DNA of 64,000 nucleotides from Planctomycetota bacterium (lineage in GTDB: Bacteria > Planctomycetota > UBA1135). This document shows, piece by piece, positions 7,934-16,545 of the stretch. The translations under genes and the position numbers were made by a program. The stretch is from positions 1 to 64,000 of the forward strand of contig JAAESM010000074.1 in NCBI GenBank assembly GCA_024229395.1, given 5' to 3'. The notes under the pieces are model-generated. The model made no database searches. It had not been told where the DNA came from and saw only the letters and a list, made by a program, of their open reading frames with translations. Positions within the stretch are counted from its first letter, which is position 1; the number at the start of each line of letters is the position of its first letter.

Positions 7934-8266
7934 CTAACTTGGATCCTCCAAGACCCGTTCGATTTCCACCCCATACTCCGCCTCAAGCTCTTCAAGAGAG
8001 AATTGCTCCCGCTCATCAGGAGCCTCATCGGATTGACTCGCCAACTTCTCGAAAAAGGAAATACGGGTGGCATCCTCGCGCATGGAAATGCTCGCACGGC
8101 CGTCGGGAAAGAGAATCAATATGGTGCTTCCCTGCGGAAAGTAGGAATACACCCCCGCCACCGATTCCATTTGCAATTCCGCGGGTCGAGAACACGATGC
8201 TGGAGTCACCGTGCCAACCACCACGAGGGCAATCAGGGCCCAAAAGTAACCCCAAAATGGCTGCAT
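7934..8266 (-). CDS. Hypothetical membrane-anchored or lipid-anchored small protein
   Basis: A protein of 110 aa from the ATG at 8266; a start at 8287 would add 7 residues before the hydrophobic stretch. Residues 2-24 form a hydrophobic segment ending near a cysteine (TPASCS), which could be a weak lipobox or a simple anchor. A short beta part (GVYSYFPQGSTILILFPDGRASISM) is followed by a strongly acidic tail. Family unknown. It is the first gene of the three-gene minus-strand cluster and is divergent from the E1 gene. Confidence 0.5.
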   Translation of the reverse strand: MQPFWGYFWALIALVVVGTVTPASCSRPAELQMESVAGVYSYFPQGSTILILFPDGRASISMREDATRISFFEKLASQSDEAPDEREQFSLEELEAEYGVEIERVLEDPS

Positions 8267-8346
8267 CGGAAATATGCGCACGGCCAAATTTAACCCTGAA
8301 TCGCGGACTCAGCGAAGAATCGCCCCATCCGCCAACCCGAAAATGA

Positions 8347-8352
8347 GATAAT
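8347..8352 (+). promoter_or_regulatory. Candidate -10 box (GATAAT) for the E1 fusion gene
   Basis: GATAAT ends 9 nt before the GTG start at 8362, with no Shine-Dalgarno sequence in between. This again points to a leaderless or near-leaderless mRNA. Confidence 0.35.
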
Positions 8353-8361
8353 CACGGAATC

Positions 8362-10611
8362 GTGTCTACCAACCGCGTTGCCGTAGTCGAAAGCCAGCTC
8401 GACCTCTTCCTGTCTCAAGCTCAACCCGCTGCCAAGGTTCTTGGCGCCGAGGATTGCCTGCGCCCGGGTTCGCGACTGACTGCTGGCGTGGCGTTCGACC
8501 TGTTCGCCGACATGGCCCTGTCGCGCGCATTGGATGTGGCCGCGCGTGAGTTGAAAAAGACCAACCGCAGTTTCTACACGATCTCCAGCGCCGGCCACGA
8601 GGTCAACGTGGTGCTCGGTTCGCTGCTGCGCCCCACCGATCCATGCTTCCTGCATTATCGTTCGGGAGCCTTGATGATGGCACGCTCGCGCCATTCACCG
8701 GACTTCGATCCGGCTTTGGAAACCATGCTCGGCGTGTGCGCTTCGTCGGATGATCTCACCAGTGGTGGACGCCACAAGGTTTGGGGTTCGAAGGAACTGT
8801 GGGTGCCACCGCAGACCAGCACCATCGCATCGCACTTACCGAAAGCCGTCGGCGCTGCGTTCGGCATCGGTCGCGCCAAGCGCATGGGCATTGAAAGCGG
8901 CGTGCCCGCCAGCACCGTGGTGTGCTGCACCTTCGGCGATGCATCCTTCAACCACGCCACTGCGCAGACCGGATTGAACTCAAGTCGTTACGCCGGTCGT
9001 CATGGCCGCCCTGCACCCGTGTTGTGGGTCTGCGAAGATAATGGCATTGGCATCTCGACCGCCACACCAAAAGGTTGGATCCGCGATTCGATCGATGGCC
9101 GCAGCGACATGCCTTACATCGAAGCCGCTGGCGAACTGGATGAAATCTACGAAGCCGCCGCAGTAGCGATCGCAACTTGCCGACGTCGTCGTGGGCCTGT
9201 GTTCCTGCACATGAAGACTGTGCGTCTATGGGGCCATGCCGGTAGTGATATCGAGACCGGTTACCGCGAACTGTCCGAGATTGAGAAGAACGAAGCGCGC
9301 GATCCACTGCTCGCAGCTGCGCGTTTGTTGATCTCCACCGGTGCTGCCACGCCGATGCAACTGACCGAGATTGTTGATCAAGCACGACGTCGGGCGAAAG
9401 AAGCCGGCGAAGATGCCGCCAGTCGCCCCAAGTTGACTTCGCGTGAAGATGTCATGAAGTCGTTGGCGCCGTGGGATGAAGCGCAAGTGCGTTATGCCGC
9501 AACGGCCCCAATCGAGCCGGCAGAGCGCAAAGAGATCTTCGGCACGCATTTGCCGGAGAAGGCCACCACGCCAGCGCGGCGCACCTTAGCCGCCATGATC
9601 AACGCCACCTTGCAAGACGAGTTGATCAAGTCGCCAGAGACGGTGCTGTTCGGCGAAGACGTCGGCCGTAAAGGTGGTGTCTATGGCGTGACCAGTGGTC
9701 TGCAGGAGCACTTCGGGCCGCGGCGTTGTTTCGATACCGTGCTCGATGAGACTTCGATCCTTGGCATCTCGCAAGGTCTGGCGCTGATGGGGCTGCTGCC
9801 CATGCCGGAGATTCAGTACTTGGCGTATCTGCACAACGCCATCGACCAACTGCGCGGCGAGGCTTGTTCGCTGCAGTTCTTCAGCAACGATCAGTTCCGC
9901 AACCCGATGGTGGTGCGCATTCAGGGCTTTGGTTATCAGAAGGGGTTCGGTGGTCACTTCCACAACGATCCTTCGATCGGCGCGCTTCGCGAGATCCCCG
10001 GCCTGATTCTGGCGGTTCCTGCGCGCGGCGATGACGCGGTCAAGATGTTGCGCGGCGCGGTTGCTGCAGCCAAAACCTGCGGACGCATTGTGGTCATGGT
10101 CGAACCGATCGCCCTCTATCACGAACGCGATCTCTACGAGACTGGCGACGGTGGTTGGCTGAGCGATTACCCGCTCGCCGATGGCTCTGAAGATTGCGCC
10201 TTGTTGCCTGGTGAAGTCGGGGTCTATCACCCCTATCACCGCGATGTCCTGATCGTGTCTTATGGCAATGGTCTGCGCATGTCCTTGCGCGCCGCCAAGC
10301 ACCTCGAAGAGGAACATGGTCTGCGCGCACGCGTGCTCGACCTGCGTTGGTTGAACCCTTTGCCTTTCGACGCTATCCGCTTACATGCCGAAGAATGCTG
10401 TGGCGTTCTGGTCGCTGATGAGTGTCGCGCCAGTGGTGCTGGCATTGCGGATGCAGTCATCTCCAACCTTGCGGAGAACGACTATCGCTACCCACTACGC
10501 AGCGTGCGTTCGGCTGATACCTATGTTCCGCTTGGACCAGCCGCGGACTTGGTGCTGATGAGCGAAGAAGACATCATTGAAGGCGCATTGAGCGCTGCAG
10601 GGCGTCGTTAG
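8362..10611 (+). CDS. 2-oxoacid dehydrogenase E1, fused alpha and beta subunits
   Basis: A protein of 749 aa that joins the two E1 chains usually encoded separately. Residues about 20-370 are the thiamine-diphosphate E1 alpha part, with the TPP/Mg motif GDASFNHA at 192-199 and the partner Asn-Gly-Ile near 226. Residues about 403-749 are the transketolase-like E1 beta part (LFGEDVGRKGGVYGVT near 429, then the C-terminal transketolase domain ending in VPLGPAADLVL). E1 decarboxylates a 2-oxoacid and acylates the lipoyl group of E2. The E1 alpha/beta form fits branched-chain or pyruvate dehydrogenase; substrate cannot be set from sequence. No E2 is adjacent; lpd and lipB lie near 58-59 kb. The start is GTG. 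Confidence 0.88.
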   Translation: MSTNRVAVVESQLDLFLSQAQPAAKVLGAEDCLRPGSRLTAGVAFDLFADMALSRALDVAARELKKTNRSFYTISSAGHEVNVVLGSLLRPTDPCFLHYRSGALMMARSRHSPDFDPALETMLGVCASSDDLTSGGRHKVWGSKELWVPPQTSTIASHLPKAVGAAFGIGRAKRMGIESGVPASTVVCCTFGDASFNHATAQTGLNSSRYAGRHGRPAPVLWVCEDNGIGISTATPKGWIRDSIDGRSDMPYIEAAGELDEIYEAAAVAIATCRRRRGPVFLHMKTVRLWGHAGSDIETGYRELSEIEKNEARDPLLAAARLLISTGAATPMQLTEIVDQARRRAKEAGEDAASRPKLTSREDVMKSLAPWDEAQVRYAATAPIEPAERKEIFGTHLPEKATTPARRTLAAMINATLQDELIKSPETVLFGEDVGRKGGVYGVTSGLQEHFGPRRCFDTVLDETSILGISQGLALMGLLPMPEIQYLAYLHNAIDQLRGEACSLQFFSNDQFRNPMVVRIQGFGYQKGFGGHFHNDPSIGALREIPGLILAVPARGDDAVKMLRGAVAAAKTCGRIVVMVEPIALYHERDLYETGDGGWLSDYPLADGSEDCALLPGEVGVYHPYHRDVLIVSYGNGLRMSLRAAKHLEEEHGLRARVLDLRWLNPLPFDAIRLHAEECCGVLVADECRASGAGIADAVISNLAENDYRYPLRSVRSADTYVPLGPAADLVLMSEEDIIEGALSAAGRR

Positions 10612-10746
10612 GCCGTGAGACGAAATACCCAGTTTTGGTCAATTTTTGCTCCACGCAGGAATTAATTACCATATTCTAGAGACACCTCCGAAATCTCGAG
10701 TCTGTGGTTTCCCCCTAGGGCACCGCGCCCTCTCCCCATCTTACGC

Positions 10747-11643
10747 ATGAAACTAGTTCTCTCTCTGACAGCAGTTGCCCTCCTCGCAGGTTCTGCTTCC
10801 GCACAAATCCTCTCCGAAGATTTTTCCTCCGGCATCATGCCACCAGCTGGCTGGACCTACAGCAGCCCCAACCCAACCGAGGCCGGTTGGATTCCTGGCT
10901 ACCTTGATCACACTGGTATCGACCACACTGGCTGGGCCTGGCACGAGGATGAATTCTCCTCCAACGGCACTTCTGATAGCCACATGATCAGCCCTGCCAT
11001 GGACCTGAGTAGCTCCTTGAACACCGCAATGAGCTTTGATGGCCACACGCTGTACGCCGTCTACTTGGCAAACCACCCAACCTCGTATGGAGATGGTGTT
11101 TCCACTGTAGAAGTCACCACCGACGGCGGCGTGACCTGGACCATCGTCTGGACTGACACCTCTACCCTCAACGCATACCCAACCCCAGAGATGTACACCC
11201 CATGCATCGACTTGTCGGCTTGGGATGGCATGACTGGCGTTCAGGTGGCATTCCACTTCTACGGCACTTACGCCCAAGAGTGGTGGGTCGATAACGTTCT
11301 TGTTGAGAGTGGCGGCTGCGGTGGCAGTGGTTCCTTGACTTACGCGATCACCGGTCTTGTTGGTGGTGGTTCGGCAACCTTGGCCGTGACCAATGCAACT
11401 CCTGGTGGCGGCGTCCTGTTGGCTTACTCGCTGACCGGCGCAGGTCCTACCAACACCCCATTCGGTCCTGTGGACATGAGTGCCCCAATCACTCAGCTAC
11501 CAATGTTGACCGCAAATGCTGCAGGTACCGCTTCCTTGACCACTGGTGTTCCAGCGCGTGCATCTGGCTTCACGGTTTACACCCAAGGCGCAGACCTCTC
11601 GTCCGCTACCTTGACGAACTCGCTCGCCGAAGTCGTCCTGTAA
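10747..11643 (+). CDS. Secreted choice-of-anchor J-type protein with shared C-terminal domain
   Basis: A protein of 298 aa. Signal peptide MKLVLSLTAVALLAGSASAQ is followed by a jelly-roll domain (about residues 20-185) beginning with EDFSSGIMPPAGW, containing DSHMISPAMDLS and ending in WWVDNVLVES, typical of choice-of-anchor J/cleaved-adhesin beta-sandwich modules. A Gly-Ser linker leads to a C-terminal domain (about 197-298) with ATPGGGVLLAYS and GPVDMSAPI, clearly related to the C-terminus of the CotH protein at 13785. It is extracellular or surface-exposed; the ligand is unknown. A strong terminator follows, so it is probably monocistronic. Confidence 0.8.
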   Translation: MKLVLSLTAVALLAGSASAQILSEDFSSGIMPPAGWTYSSPNPTEAGWIPGYLDHTGIDHTGWAWHEDEFSSNGTSDSHMISPAMDLSSSLNTAMSFDGHTLYAVYLANHPTSYGDGVSTVEVTTDGGVTWTIVWTDTSTLNAYPTPEMYTPCIDLSAWDGMTGVQVAFHFYGTYAQEWWVDNVLVESGGCGGSGSLTYAITGLVGGGSATLAVTNATPGGGVLLAYSLTGAGPTNTPFGPVDMSAPITQLPMLTANAAGTASLTTGVPARASGFTVYTQGADLSSATLTNSLAEVVL

Positions 11644-11663
11644 CGCAATCCTTGATTGCCCTC

Positions 11664-11697
11664 GGTCCTCCCTTAATCAGGGAGGGCCGTTTTTTTT
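11664..11697 (+). terminator. Rho-independent terminator
   Basis: A 10-bp stem (11664-11673 with 11679-11688, one G-T pair) closes a 5-nt loop and is followed after one G by eight T residues (11690-11697). It sits 21 nt after the stop of the secreted protein gene. Confidence 0.92.
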
Positions 11698-11721
11698 GCT
11701 CGAGAGTGGGGTTTGCGTCGG

Positions 11722-11777
11722 AAAACGACCAGACCAACAGGTGGCCCGCATCGAAAAACGACCAGACCACTCGGTCG
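11722..11777. promoter_or_regulatory. Tandem operator-like repeat before the ABC transporter
   Basis: A 15-bp direct repeat (AAAACGACCAGACCA) occurs at 11722-11736 and 11755-11769, exactly 33 bp apart, about three helical turns. Each copy runs into an inverted element: GACC-ACTC-GGTC at 11765-11776 (perfect) and GACC-AACA-GGTG at 11732-11743 (one mismatch). GACC/GGTC half-sites resemble operators of TetR-family repressors, but no regulator gene is adjacent, so the binding protein is unknown. Confidence 0.5.
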
Positions 11778-11787
11778 CTCGCGTCGT

Positions 11788-11793
11788 TAGAAT
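11788..11793 (+). promoter_or_regulatory. Candidate -10 box (TAGAAT) for the ABC transporter operon
   Basis: TAGAAT lies 14 nt upstream of the ATG at 11808 and just downstream of the second operator-like repeat, where a bound repressor would cover the -35 region. Confidence 0.35.
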
Positions 11794-11807
11794 TCCCCAT
11801 CAGTCAA

Positions 11808-12785
11808 ATGGGTACCATTCTCAAAATTGACCAAGCCACTAAGGCTTTCGGGGAGATTCGCGCCTTGCGTGGCGTATCCTTCGATGTCGCTGCTGGCGAG
11901 GTGATCGGATTACTCGGCCCCAACGGCGCCGGCAAGAGCACGCTGATTCGCAGCATGACCACGCTGGAGCAACTCGATAGCGGCAGCATTCATGTCTGCG
12001 GCACCGAGGTCAAGGCCGATCCACGGGCCGCGCGGACCTACATCGGTTACGCCGGCCAGGATTCCGCCCTCGATAAGGTGCTGACCGGCCGCGAGTTCAT
12101 GCGCTTTCAAGGTGGCTTGGTCCACCTGCCGAAGGCTGAGGTCAAAGAGCGCAGCGAGTTCCTGCTCGAACGCTTCAACCTCACCGAAGCCGCCGACCGT
12201 TTCATTGAAGGCTACTCCGGTGGCATGAAGCGACGCTTGGATCTGGCATCTTCCCTGATGCACAAACCCAAGCTGCTAATCTTGGATGAACCAAGTTCCG
12301 GCTTGGATTATGAATCGCGACGTGAGTTGTGGGCGCTGTTGTCCGAGTTGAAGAACGAAGGCACTTCCTTGTTGCTCGCCACCCATGATTTTGAAGAGGC
12401 CGACGTGTTGTCCACCCGTGCGGTGATGATGTCGCATGGTTCGGTCGTTGGCGCCGGCACTCCTGATGAGTTGCGCGATCAACTCGGTTGTTGGGTGTTG
12501 AGTGCTGCGATTGGCGAACACAGCAACGAAGCCGATCGCGATACGCTGCGCAAGTTGTTCAGTGATGTGCCGGGTACTGAGATGCCCGCCGCACCGCAGT
12601 CGGCCGAATACGCCAAAGCTGTTGCTACCGGTCACGAAGATGCTGCAGGCACCCCATGGACCGAATGGCTGCGTGCCGTAGCCAGCAAACAGGGAATGGA
12701 GTTGCGCTCCGTCTCGATCCGTCGCCCTAGCTTGCAAGATGCATATCTTGCCTCCACCCGCTTGAAGGAAGAGGTGTCCGCATGA
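11808..12785 (+). CDS. ABC transporter ATP-binding protein, DrrA/drug-export type
   Basis: A protein of 325 aa from the ATG at 11808. A longer frame opens at 11652, but it would run through the terminator and the repeat region, so the shorter start is preferred. Walker A is GPNGAGKST (about residue 39), the signature is YSGGMKRRLD (about 137; Tyr replaces the usual Leu), and Walker B is LLILDEPSSGLD (about 158), followed by the switch His in ATHDFEEAD. The C-terminal 100 residues match the extra domain of DrrA-type ATPases. With the permease it forms an exporter for a drug, lipid or antibiotic-like compound. Confidence 0.9.
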   Translation: MGTILKIDQATKAFGEIRALRGVSFDVAAGEVIGLLGPNGAGKSTLIRSMTTLEQLDSGSIHVCGTEVKADPRAARTYIGYAGQDSALDKVLTGREFMRFQGGLVHLPKAEVKERSEFLLERFNLTEAADRFIEGYSGGMKRRLDLASSLMHKPKLLILDEPSSGLDYESRRELWALLSELKNEGTSLLLATHDFEEADVLSTRAVMMSHGSVVGAGTPDELRDQLGCWVLSAAIGEHSNEADRDTLRKLFSDVPGTEMPAAPQSAEYAKAVATGHEDAAGTPWTEWLRAVASKQGMELRSVSIRRPSLQDAYLASTRLKEEVSA

Positions 12786-13588
12786 GTTCCCCATTCTGGC
12801 AAGAGACGCGCATCCAAACCTGGCGTTGGTTCCTGCATAGCAAGCGCCGCCCGATCGTGGTGATCAGTGGTTTGATGCAGCCAATCATCTGGATGAGCCT
12901 GTTCGTGTTGGTGCTGCAGGATTCGATGGAAGGTGCCGTGGGTACCAACTATCTGGATTTCGTAACGCCTGGTGCGCTGCTGTTCACGGCGTTTAATGCC
13001 GCATTGAATGCTGGTGTGCCGATTCTGTTCGACCGCGAGATGGGTTTCCTTGATCGCATTCGAGCTGCGCCACTGGTGGATCGCTTCAGCATTGTGCTGG
13101 CAAGTGCGATTCATATTTCAGTCATGACACTGCTGCAGTGCCTTGTGATCGTTGCGGCAACTGCGATACTTGGTGTCAGTTTCGCCGGTGGCTTCAGTGG
13201 AGCGATGGTGGGTCTGTTGGCTTTGATTCTGGTGATCTTCGGTTTCACTTCAGTCAGCCTTGGTCTTGCCTTCCAGTTCAAGCGCCACTTCGAAATGCTC
13301 GCGATCATCATGATTGTGACCTTACCCATGATCTTCCTGTCGAGTGCTTTCGCACCACTGGAGAAGCTGCCTGGCTGGTTGTGCACTGCAGTGGTCTTCA
13401 ATCCTGTCACGATGGCGATCGAACCCCTGCGGATGGTCTACACCAACGCCGATTGGACCATGACCACCACGCTCACCACTGTGGTTGGTGTTGGGCTGAA
13501 TGCCTGGCACTTCTTCGGCGGATTGATCGTCTTCAATCTGCTGTGCGGCCGCTGGGCGAGGAAGGTGCTGGCGAAGAAGTTGGCTTAG
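12782..13588 (+). CDS. ABC-2 type transporter permease
   Basis: A protein of 268 aa with six hydrophobic helices. It carries the ABC-2 signature region near residues 180-215 (FEMLAIIMIVTLPMIFLSS, then LPGWL and FNPVTMAIEPLR). The start overlaps the ATPase stop in an ATGA junction, so both are translated together. It probably exports a hydrophobic compound; substrate unknown. Confidence 0.9.
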   Translation: MSSPFWQETRIQTWRWFLHSKRRPIVVISGLMQPIIWMSLFVLVLQDSMEGAVGTNYLDFVTPGALLFTAFNAALNAGVPILFDREMGFLDRIRAAPLVDRFSIVLASAIHISVMTLLQCLVIVAATAILGVSFAGGFSGAMVGLLALILVIFGFTSVSLGLAFQFKRHFEMLAIIMIVTLPMIFLSSAFAPLEKLPGWLCTAVVFNPVTMAIEPLRMVYTNADWTMTTTLTTVVGVGLNAWHFFGGLIVFNLLCGRWARKVLAKKLA

Positions 13589-13608
13589 AGTCCAGAGAGT
13601 GTTGAGAG

Positions 13609-13640
13609 CTTCATGTGGGCGGTACTCCACTCACATGAAG
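13609..13640. repeat. Inverted repeat between convergent genes
   Basis: CTTCATGTG (13609-13617) and its exact complement CACATGAAG (13632-13640) are separated by 14 nt. It lies 20 nt after the permease stop. A stem-loop without a T-tract; possibly a weak terminator or RNA-stabilising hairpin. The 144 bases that follow, up to 13784, hold no convincing gene. Confidence 0.5.
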
Positions 13641-13784
13641 TTACCGGCCGGTGATTCCTGCGACCTACTACGCGATGTTCCGCAAGAAGGCGTCAGCGCA
13701 GGCTTAGCGGTGCAGGGCAGGTGGCGCGGGCATGGCGAATCTGAAGAATGCCGCTGCTCAAAAAACAAGACGCAGCCGAGGATC

Positions 13785-16469
13785 CTATTGAACAAGGCGT
13801 TCTGCCCCAGCCGAAAATGTTCCTGTGCTTAGGTCGACTGCCTGAAGCCAAATCTGTGTTCCGGAAGACCTTGGCGGCAATGGGATAGAAGTCGTTGATG
13901 TGCCAGATGGACCAGACACAAACACGGGGATGCTATGGATGGGCATGGACAAATCAGCTGGCCCATATCGTGTCGTCGTTGGGCCTGGCCCGCTCATGCT
14001 CCATGCCACCAACACTCCTCCCATTGGTGTTGCCCCCGCAATGCTGATGATTGCATCCTCGCCTGCCACGAACTGATTCGCGAACAATGCAAAGGAGGTG
14101 CTATTGGAGTCTTCTATGCCTCCGTTGCTGTTCCAAAGGAACAGATCCTCTCCTTGGCTCAAGTGGCCAGAAAAGGGCCCGACGACAAAGAGTTCTTCGC
14201 CACCTCTAGGAGATACTGCTCGGTTGCGAAAAGTCCTGATCGAAGGAGACACGTAAACACTATCCATGGATGGAATCACTGTTCCTGGAGAGAACATGAA
14301 TTCCACATCTCCGCCCAATCTCCATTCACTGATATCAACCGCATCAGCACCAAGGTTCTTCAACTCCAGCCATTCCTCATCGTTGTTCCCGGAGACCGGG
14401 TTAGTCTCCATCTGGCCGAGGACAACTTGATTGGGTTGCGTGATTGGCCCTGGAAGTTCGCCTGACTGCCGGTGCGTCTGAAACAAGTGAACCCTTCGTG
14501 GTTGGAGATAATCGGTAGACATCAAGGTCAATGCCTGCTGAAAGGTTTGAGGACTACCCCAACTAGGCGAACCCCAAACCGAGATATCCTCAAGCACTTC
14601 TGCGGAGAGGCGGATTTCCCATTCGTGAAGCAGACTTTCGTAGTAAGTGTCGGCAAGTGGTGTAGCAGGAGACTCGAGGTGAGCTTCCATCATTTCCCAC
14701 AATCGGCGGGCATACATCTCGCGAAACCGAGGAACTTGATAGAGCCCATTAATGAGTCGGTTCCAGATATTCGATTCTCCGGGATGTGCCTGGTCCCCGT
14801 AAAAAGGATGTGAGGTCGGATCGAAATCCGCCCACATGACGTCATTCAATACGCCATCATTCCATGACCAACGTCTTCCAAAGGTCAGATCCTTGTCCCA
14901 CGGAAAGAATCTCCACTCCTGGTCGCCATCGGAATCCCGATACAGATAATAATTATGCGACAGGTGGTCGGTCTCTTGCATCAAGGTACATCCGACAAGA
15001 TAACTGATGACAGCTGGAACATCGATGTTATCGAAGACATAGGTTTCAATATCCGCCGCATAAATTGGATTATGGAGGCCGTCAATCAAATCCTGTAAGT
15101 CTTGAGTTCCTTCCCACAGCCGCGTCTTCTTCTCATTATGTGCGACGCCATGACCGGTGTTGAACATCTTGTACATCGCTCCATCAGGATCTTGCCCGAT
15201 CCTCTCCAGGAACTCGTCGTCAATTTGTTCGGCAAAAACGTAAAGGCCCTTGAAGTCGCCGTTCTGCATAAGGTGGATTGGCTCCGACATAAACGTATCA
15301 GCGCCCACTCTTTGATAGGTCTCCGTGGCGAGAAACGGTCGTACATATGACTTGTCACTCCAGGTCGTATTCAGGTTTATCTCCTCCATCCTGTCAACAC
15401 CTTCAAACATACGGAACTTCTCGCCAGGGTTGAAATCGATCTTATAGCTCTTCTTCGCAAATGATGATGCGCTGGCACCTCGCCTTCGACAGAACTGATT
15501 GTCATAGAATTCTCCAAGGTACCAAACGGAGCACCGTGTCCCAGGGACTGTATTCGCTGCATAAGTGTCTTCCACGAACCATTGAATCACCGGCAGATCG
15601 CTAGCCACAGACGGATCGCTAATGACAGTCCCGTAGTACTCAGCGGAATCTAGAACTTGGTGAAGCGGCCCCTGTCCGATTAGACCCAGCGAATCAAAGG
15701 ACTCGACCCGCCATCGAATCATATCTCCCGGCAAGAAAGCCTGGCCTGGAATGGTGCCTGACCACCAGTCATCGCCAGCCACCAGATCAGGCGGTACACC
15801 GTCATCGGCAAGGGAAACCGGAGACTCCTGGCCGAACATAACGCGTGAATAGAGAGTTGCCTGTTGAATCAGAAGGGATCCCGCATCTAGTTCAACCGAT
15901 ACGACAATGTCCTGTTGAGCGATCGGAGACTCGGGGAAGAACGTTGATTGAACCACAAAGACTCCACCGCCACCATTCTCTGCTGCCGGAGTGGGCAACG
16001 AGAAGAAACTGGTTTCGGTGGTGATGCCTGAATTGAACCTGAAGCCAAATGAAATCCCTTCCTGCTGCGGAGGGAACTCTGGGGAATAATCGGAGAGCAC
16101 CGTGACCCCATCAGGACTGACCAAGCCCAGATATTCGCCGGAAGCCTTCAGCTTAAAACTCGTATGCAATGGCGAACCTGCTTGCTGCCGATCCTTCCCG
16201 GACGCATAGACCAACAGGTAGCCTTGAGGTTGAATGACTGTCTGGAGAGGGAACTGCCACTTTTGCAAATCACTATTGTCATCTGACAGGAAAAACCCAC
16301 TCAAGTCCAGCGTTTGCAAGCTTGGGTTATGGATCTCAATCCAATCCGAAGGGTCCGCATCTTCATCCAGCAGGCCACCACCATTGTCAGCCATGAATTC
16401 ACTGACAACCGGGCCTTGCGCGAACGCAAGCAGGATGTGACAAGCAACGACCAAATTCGACAATAACAT
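13785..16469 (-). CDS. Large secreted CotH-kinase/lamin-tail protein
   Basis: A protein of 894 aa. Domains in order: short signal peptide; lamin-tail domain (about 18-130, with EFMADNGGG, WIEIHNPS and LSGFFLSDD); a beta-rich linker (170-285); CotH kinase-like domain (about 295-640), with DFKGLYVFAEQIDDEF near 405 and the acidic motif WDKDLTFG at 524-531; a second lamin-tail domain (about 680-780); and a C-terminal domain (about 795-894) with ATPMGGVLVAWS, related to that of the protein at 10747. CotH proteins are atypical protein kinases of spore coats; exported bacterial CotH/LTD proteins are common but uncharacterised. The signal lacks the usual positive residues. Two hand-counted 60-base lines inside it are 43% and 50% GC, against 57% for one in the ABC gene. 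Confidence 0.85.
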   Translation of the reverse strand: MLLSNLVVACHILLAFAQGPVVSEFMADNGGGLLDEDADPSDWIEIHNPSLQTLDLSGFFLSDDNSDLQKWQFPLQTVIQPQGYLLVYASGKDRQQAGSPLHTSFKLKASGEYLGLVSPDGVTVLSDYSPEFPPQQEGISFGFRFNSGITTETSFFSLPTPAAENGGGGVFVVQSTFFPESPIAQQDIVVSVELDAGSLLIQQATLYSRVMFGQESPVSLADDGVPPDLVAGDDWWSGTIPGQAFLPGDMIRWRVESFDSLGLIGQGPLHQVLDSAEYYGTVISDPSVASDLPVIQWFVEDTYAANTVPGTRCSVWYLGEFYDNQFCRRRGASASSFAKKSYKIDFNPGEKFRMFEGVDRMEEINLNTTWSDKSYVRPFLATETYQRVGADTFMSEPIHLMQNGDFKGLYVFAEQIDDEFLERIGQDPDGAMYKMFNTGHGVAHNEKKTRLWEGTQDLQDLIDGLHNPIYAADIETYVFDNIDVPAVISYLVGCTLMQETDHLSHNYYLYRDSDGDQEWRFFPWDKDLTFGRRWSWNDGVLNDVMWADFDPTSHPFYGDQAHPGESNIWNRLINGLYQVPRFREMYARRLWEMMEAHLESPATPLADTYYESLLHEWEIRLSAEVLEDISVWGSPSWGSPQTFQQALTLMSTDYLQPRRVHLFQTHRQSGELPGPITQPNQVVLGQMETNPVSGNNDEEWLELKNLGADAVDISEWRLGGDVEFMFSPGTVIPSMDSVYVSPSIRTFRNRAVSPRGGEELFVVGPFSGHLSQGEDLFLWNSNGGIEDSNSTSFALFANQFVAGEDAIISIAGATPMGGVLVAWSMSGPGPTTTRYGPADLSMPIHSIPVFVSGPSGTSTTSIPLPPRSSGTQIWLQAVDLSTGTFSAGAERLVQ

Positions 16470-16482
16470 CGAACTTCAGTTT

Positions 16483-16488
16483 ATCCTA
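16483..16488 (-). promoter_or_regulatory. Candidate -10 box (TAGGAT) for the CotH gene
   Basis: TAGGAT on the minus strand lies 13 nt upstream of the ATG at 16469. Just upstream, 16503-16516 holds a short hairpin (GGGG-AAAT-CCCC) with no T-tract. Confidence 0.3.
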
Positions 16489-16545
16489 AAATGCCAATGT
16501 TGGAGGGGAAATCCCCCCCCACGATTGATCGCTGGCACCGGCAAG

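Noticed and set aside
11606..11800. Short minus-strand frame with a repeated V-W-S-F peptide
   Set aside because: The peptide repeat is only the translation of the operator-like DNA repeat, and the frame crosses the terminator.
13599..13832. A 77-codon plus-strand frame between the permease and CotH genes
   Set aside because: It overlaps the CotH 3' end, has no recognisable domain or start signal, and begins in an inverted repeat.
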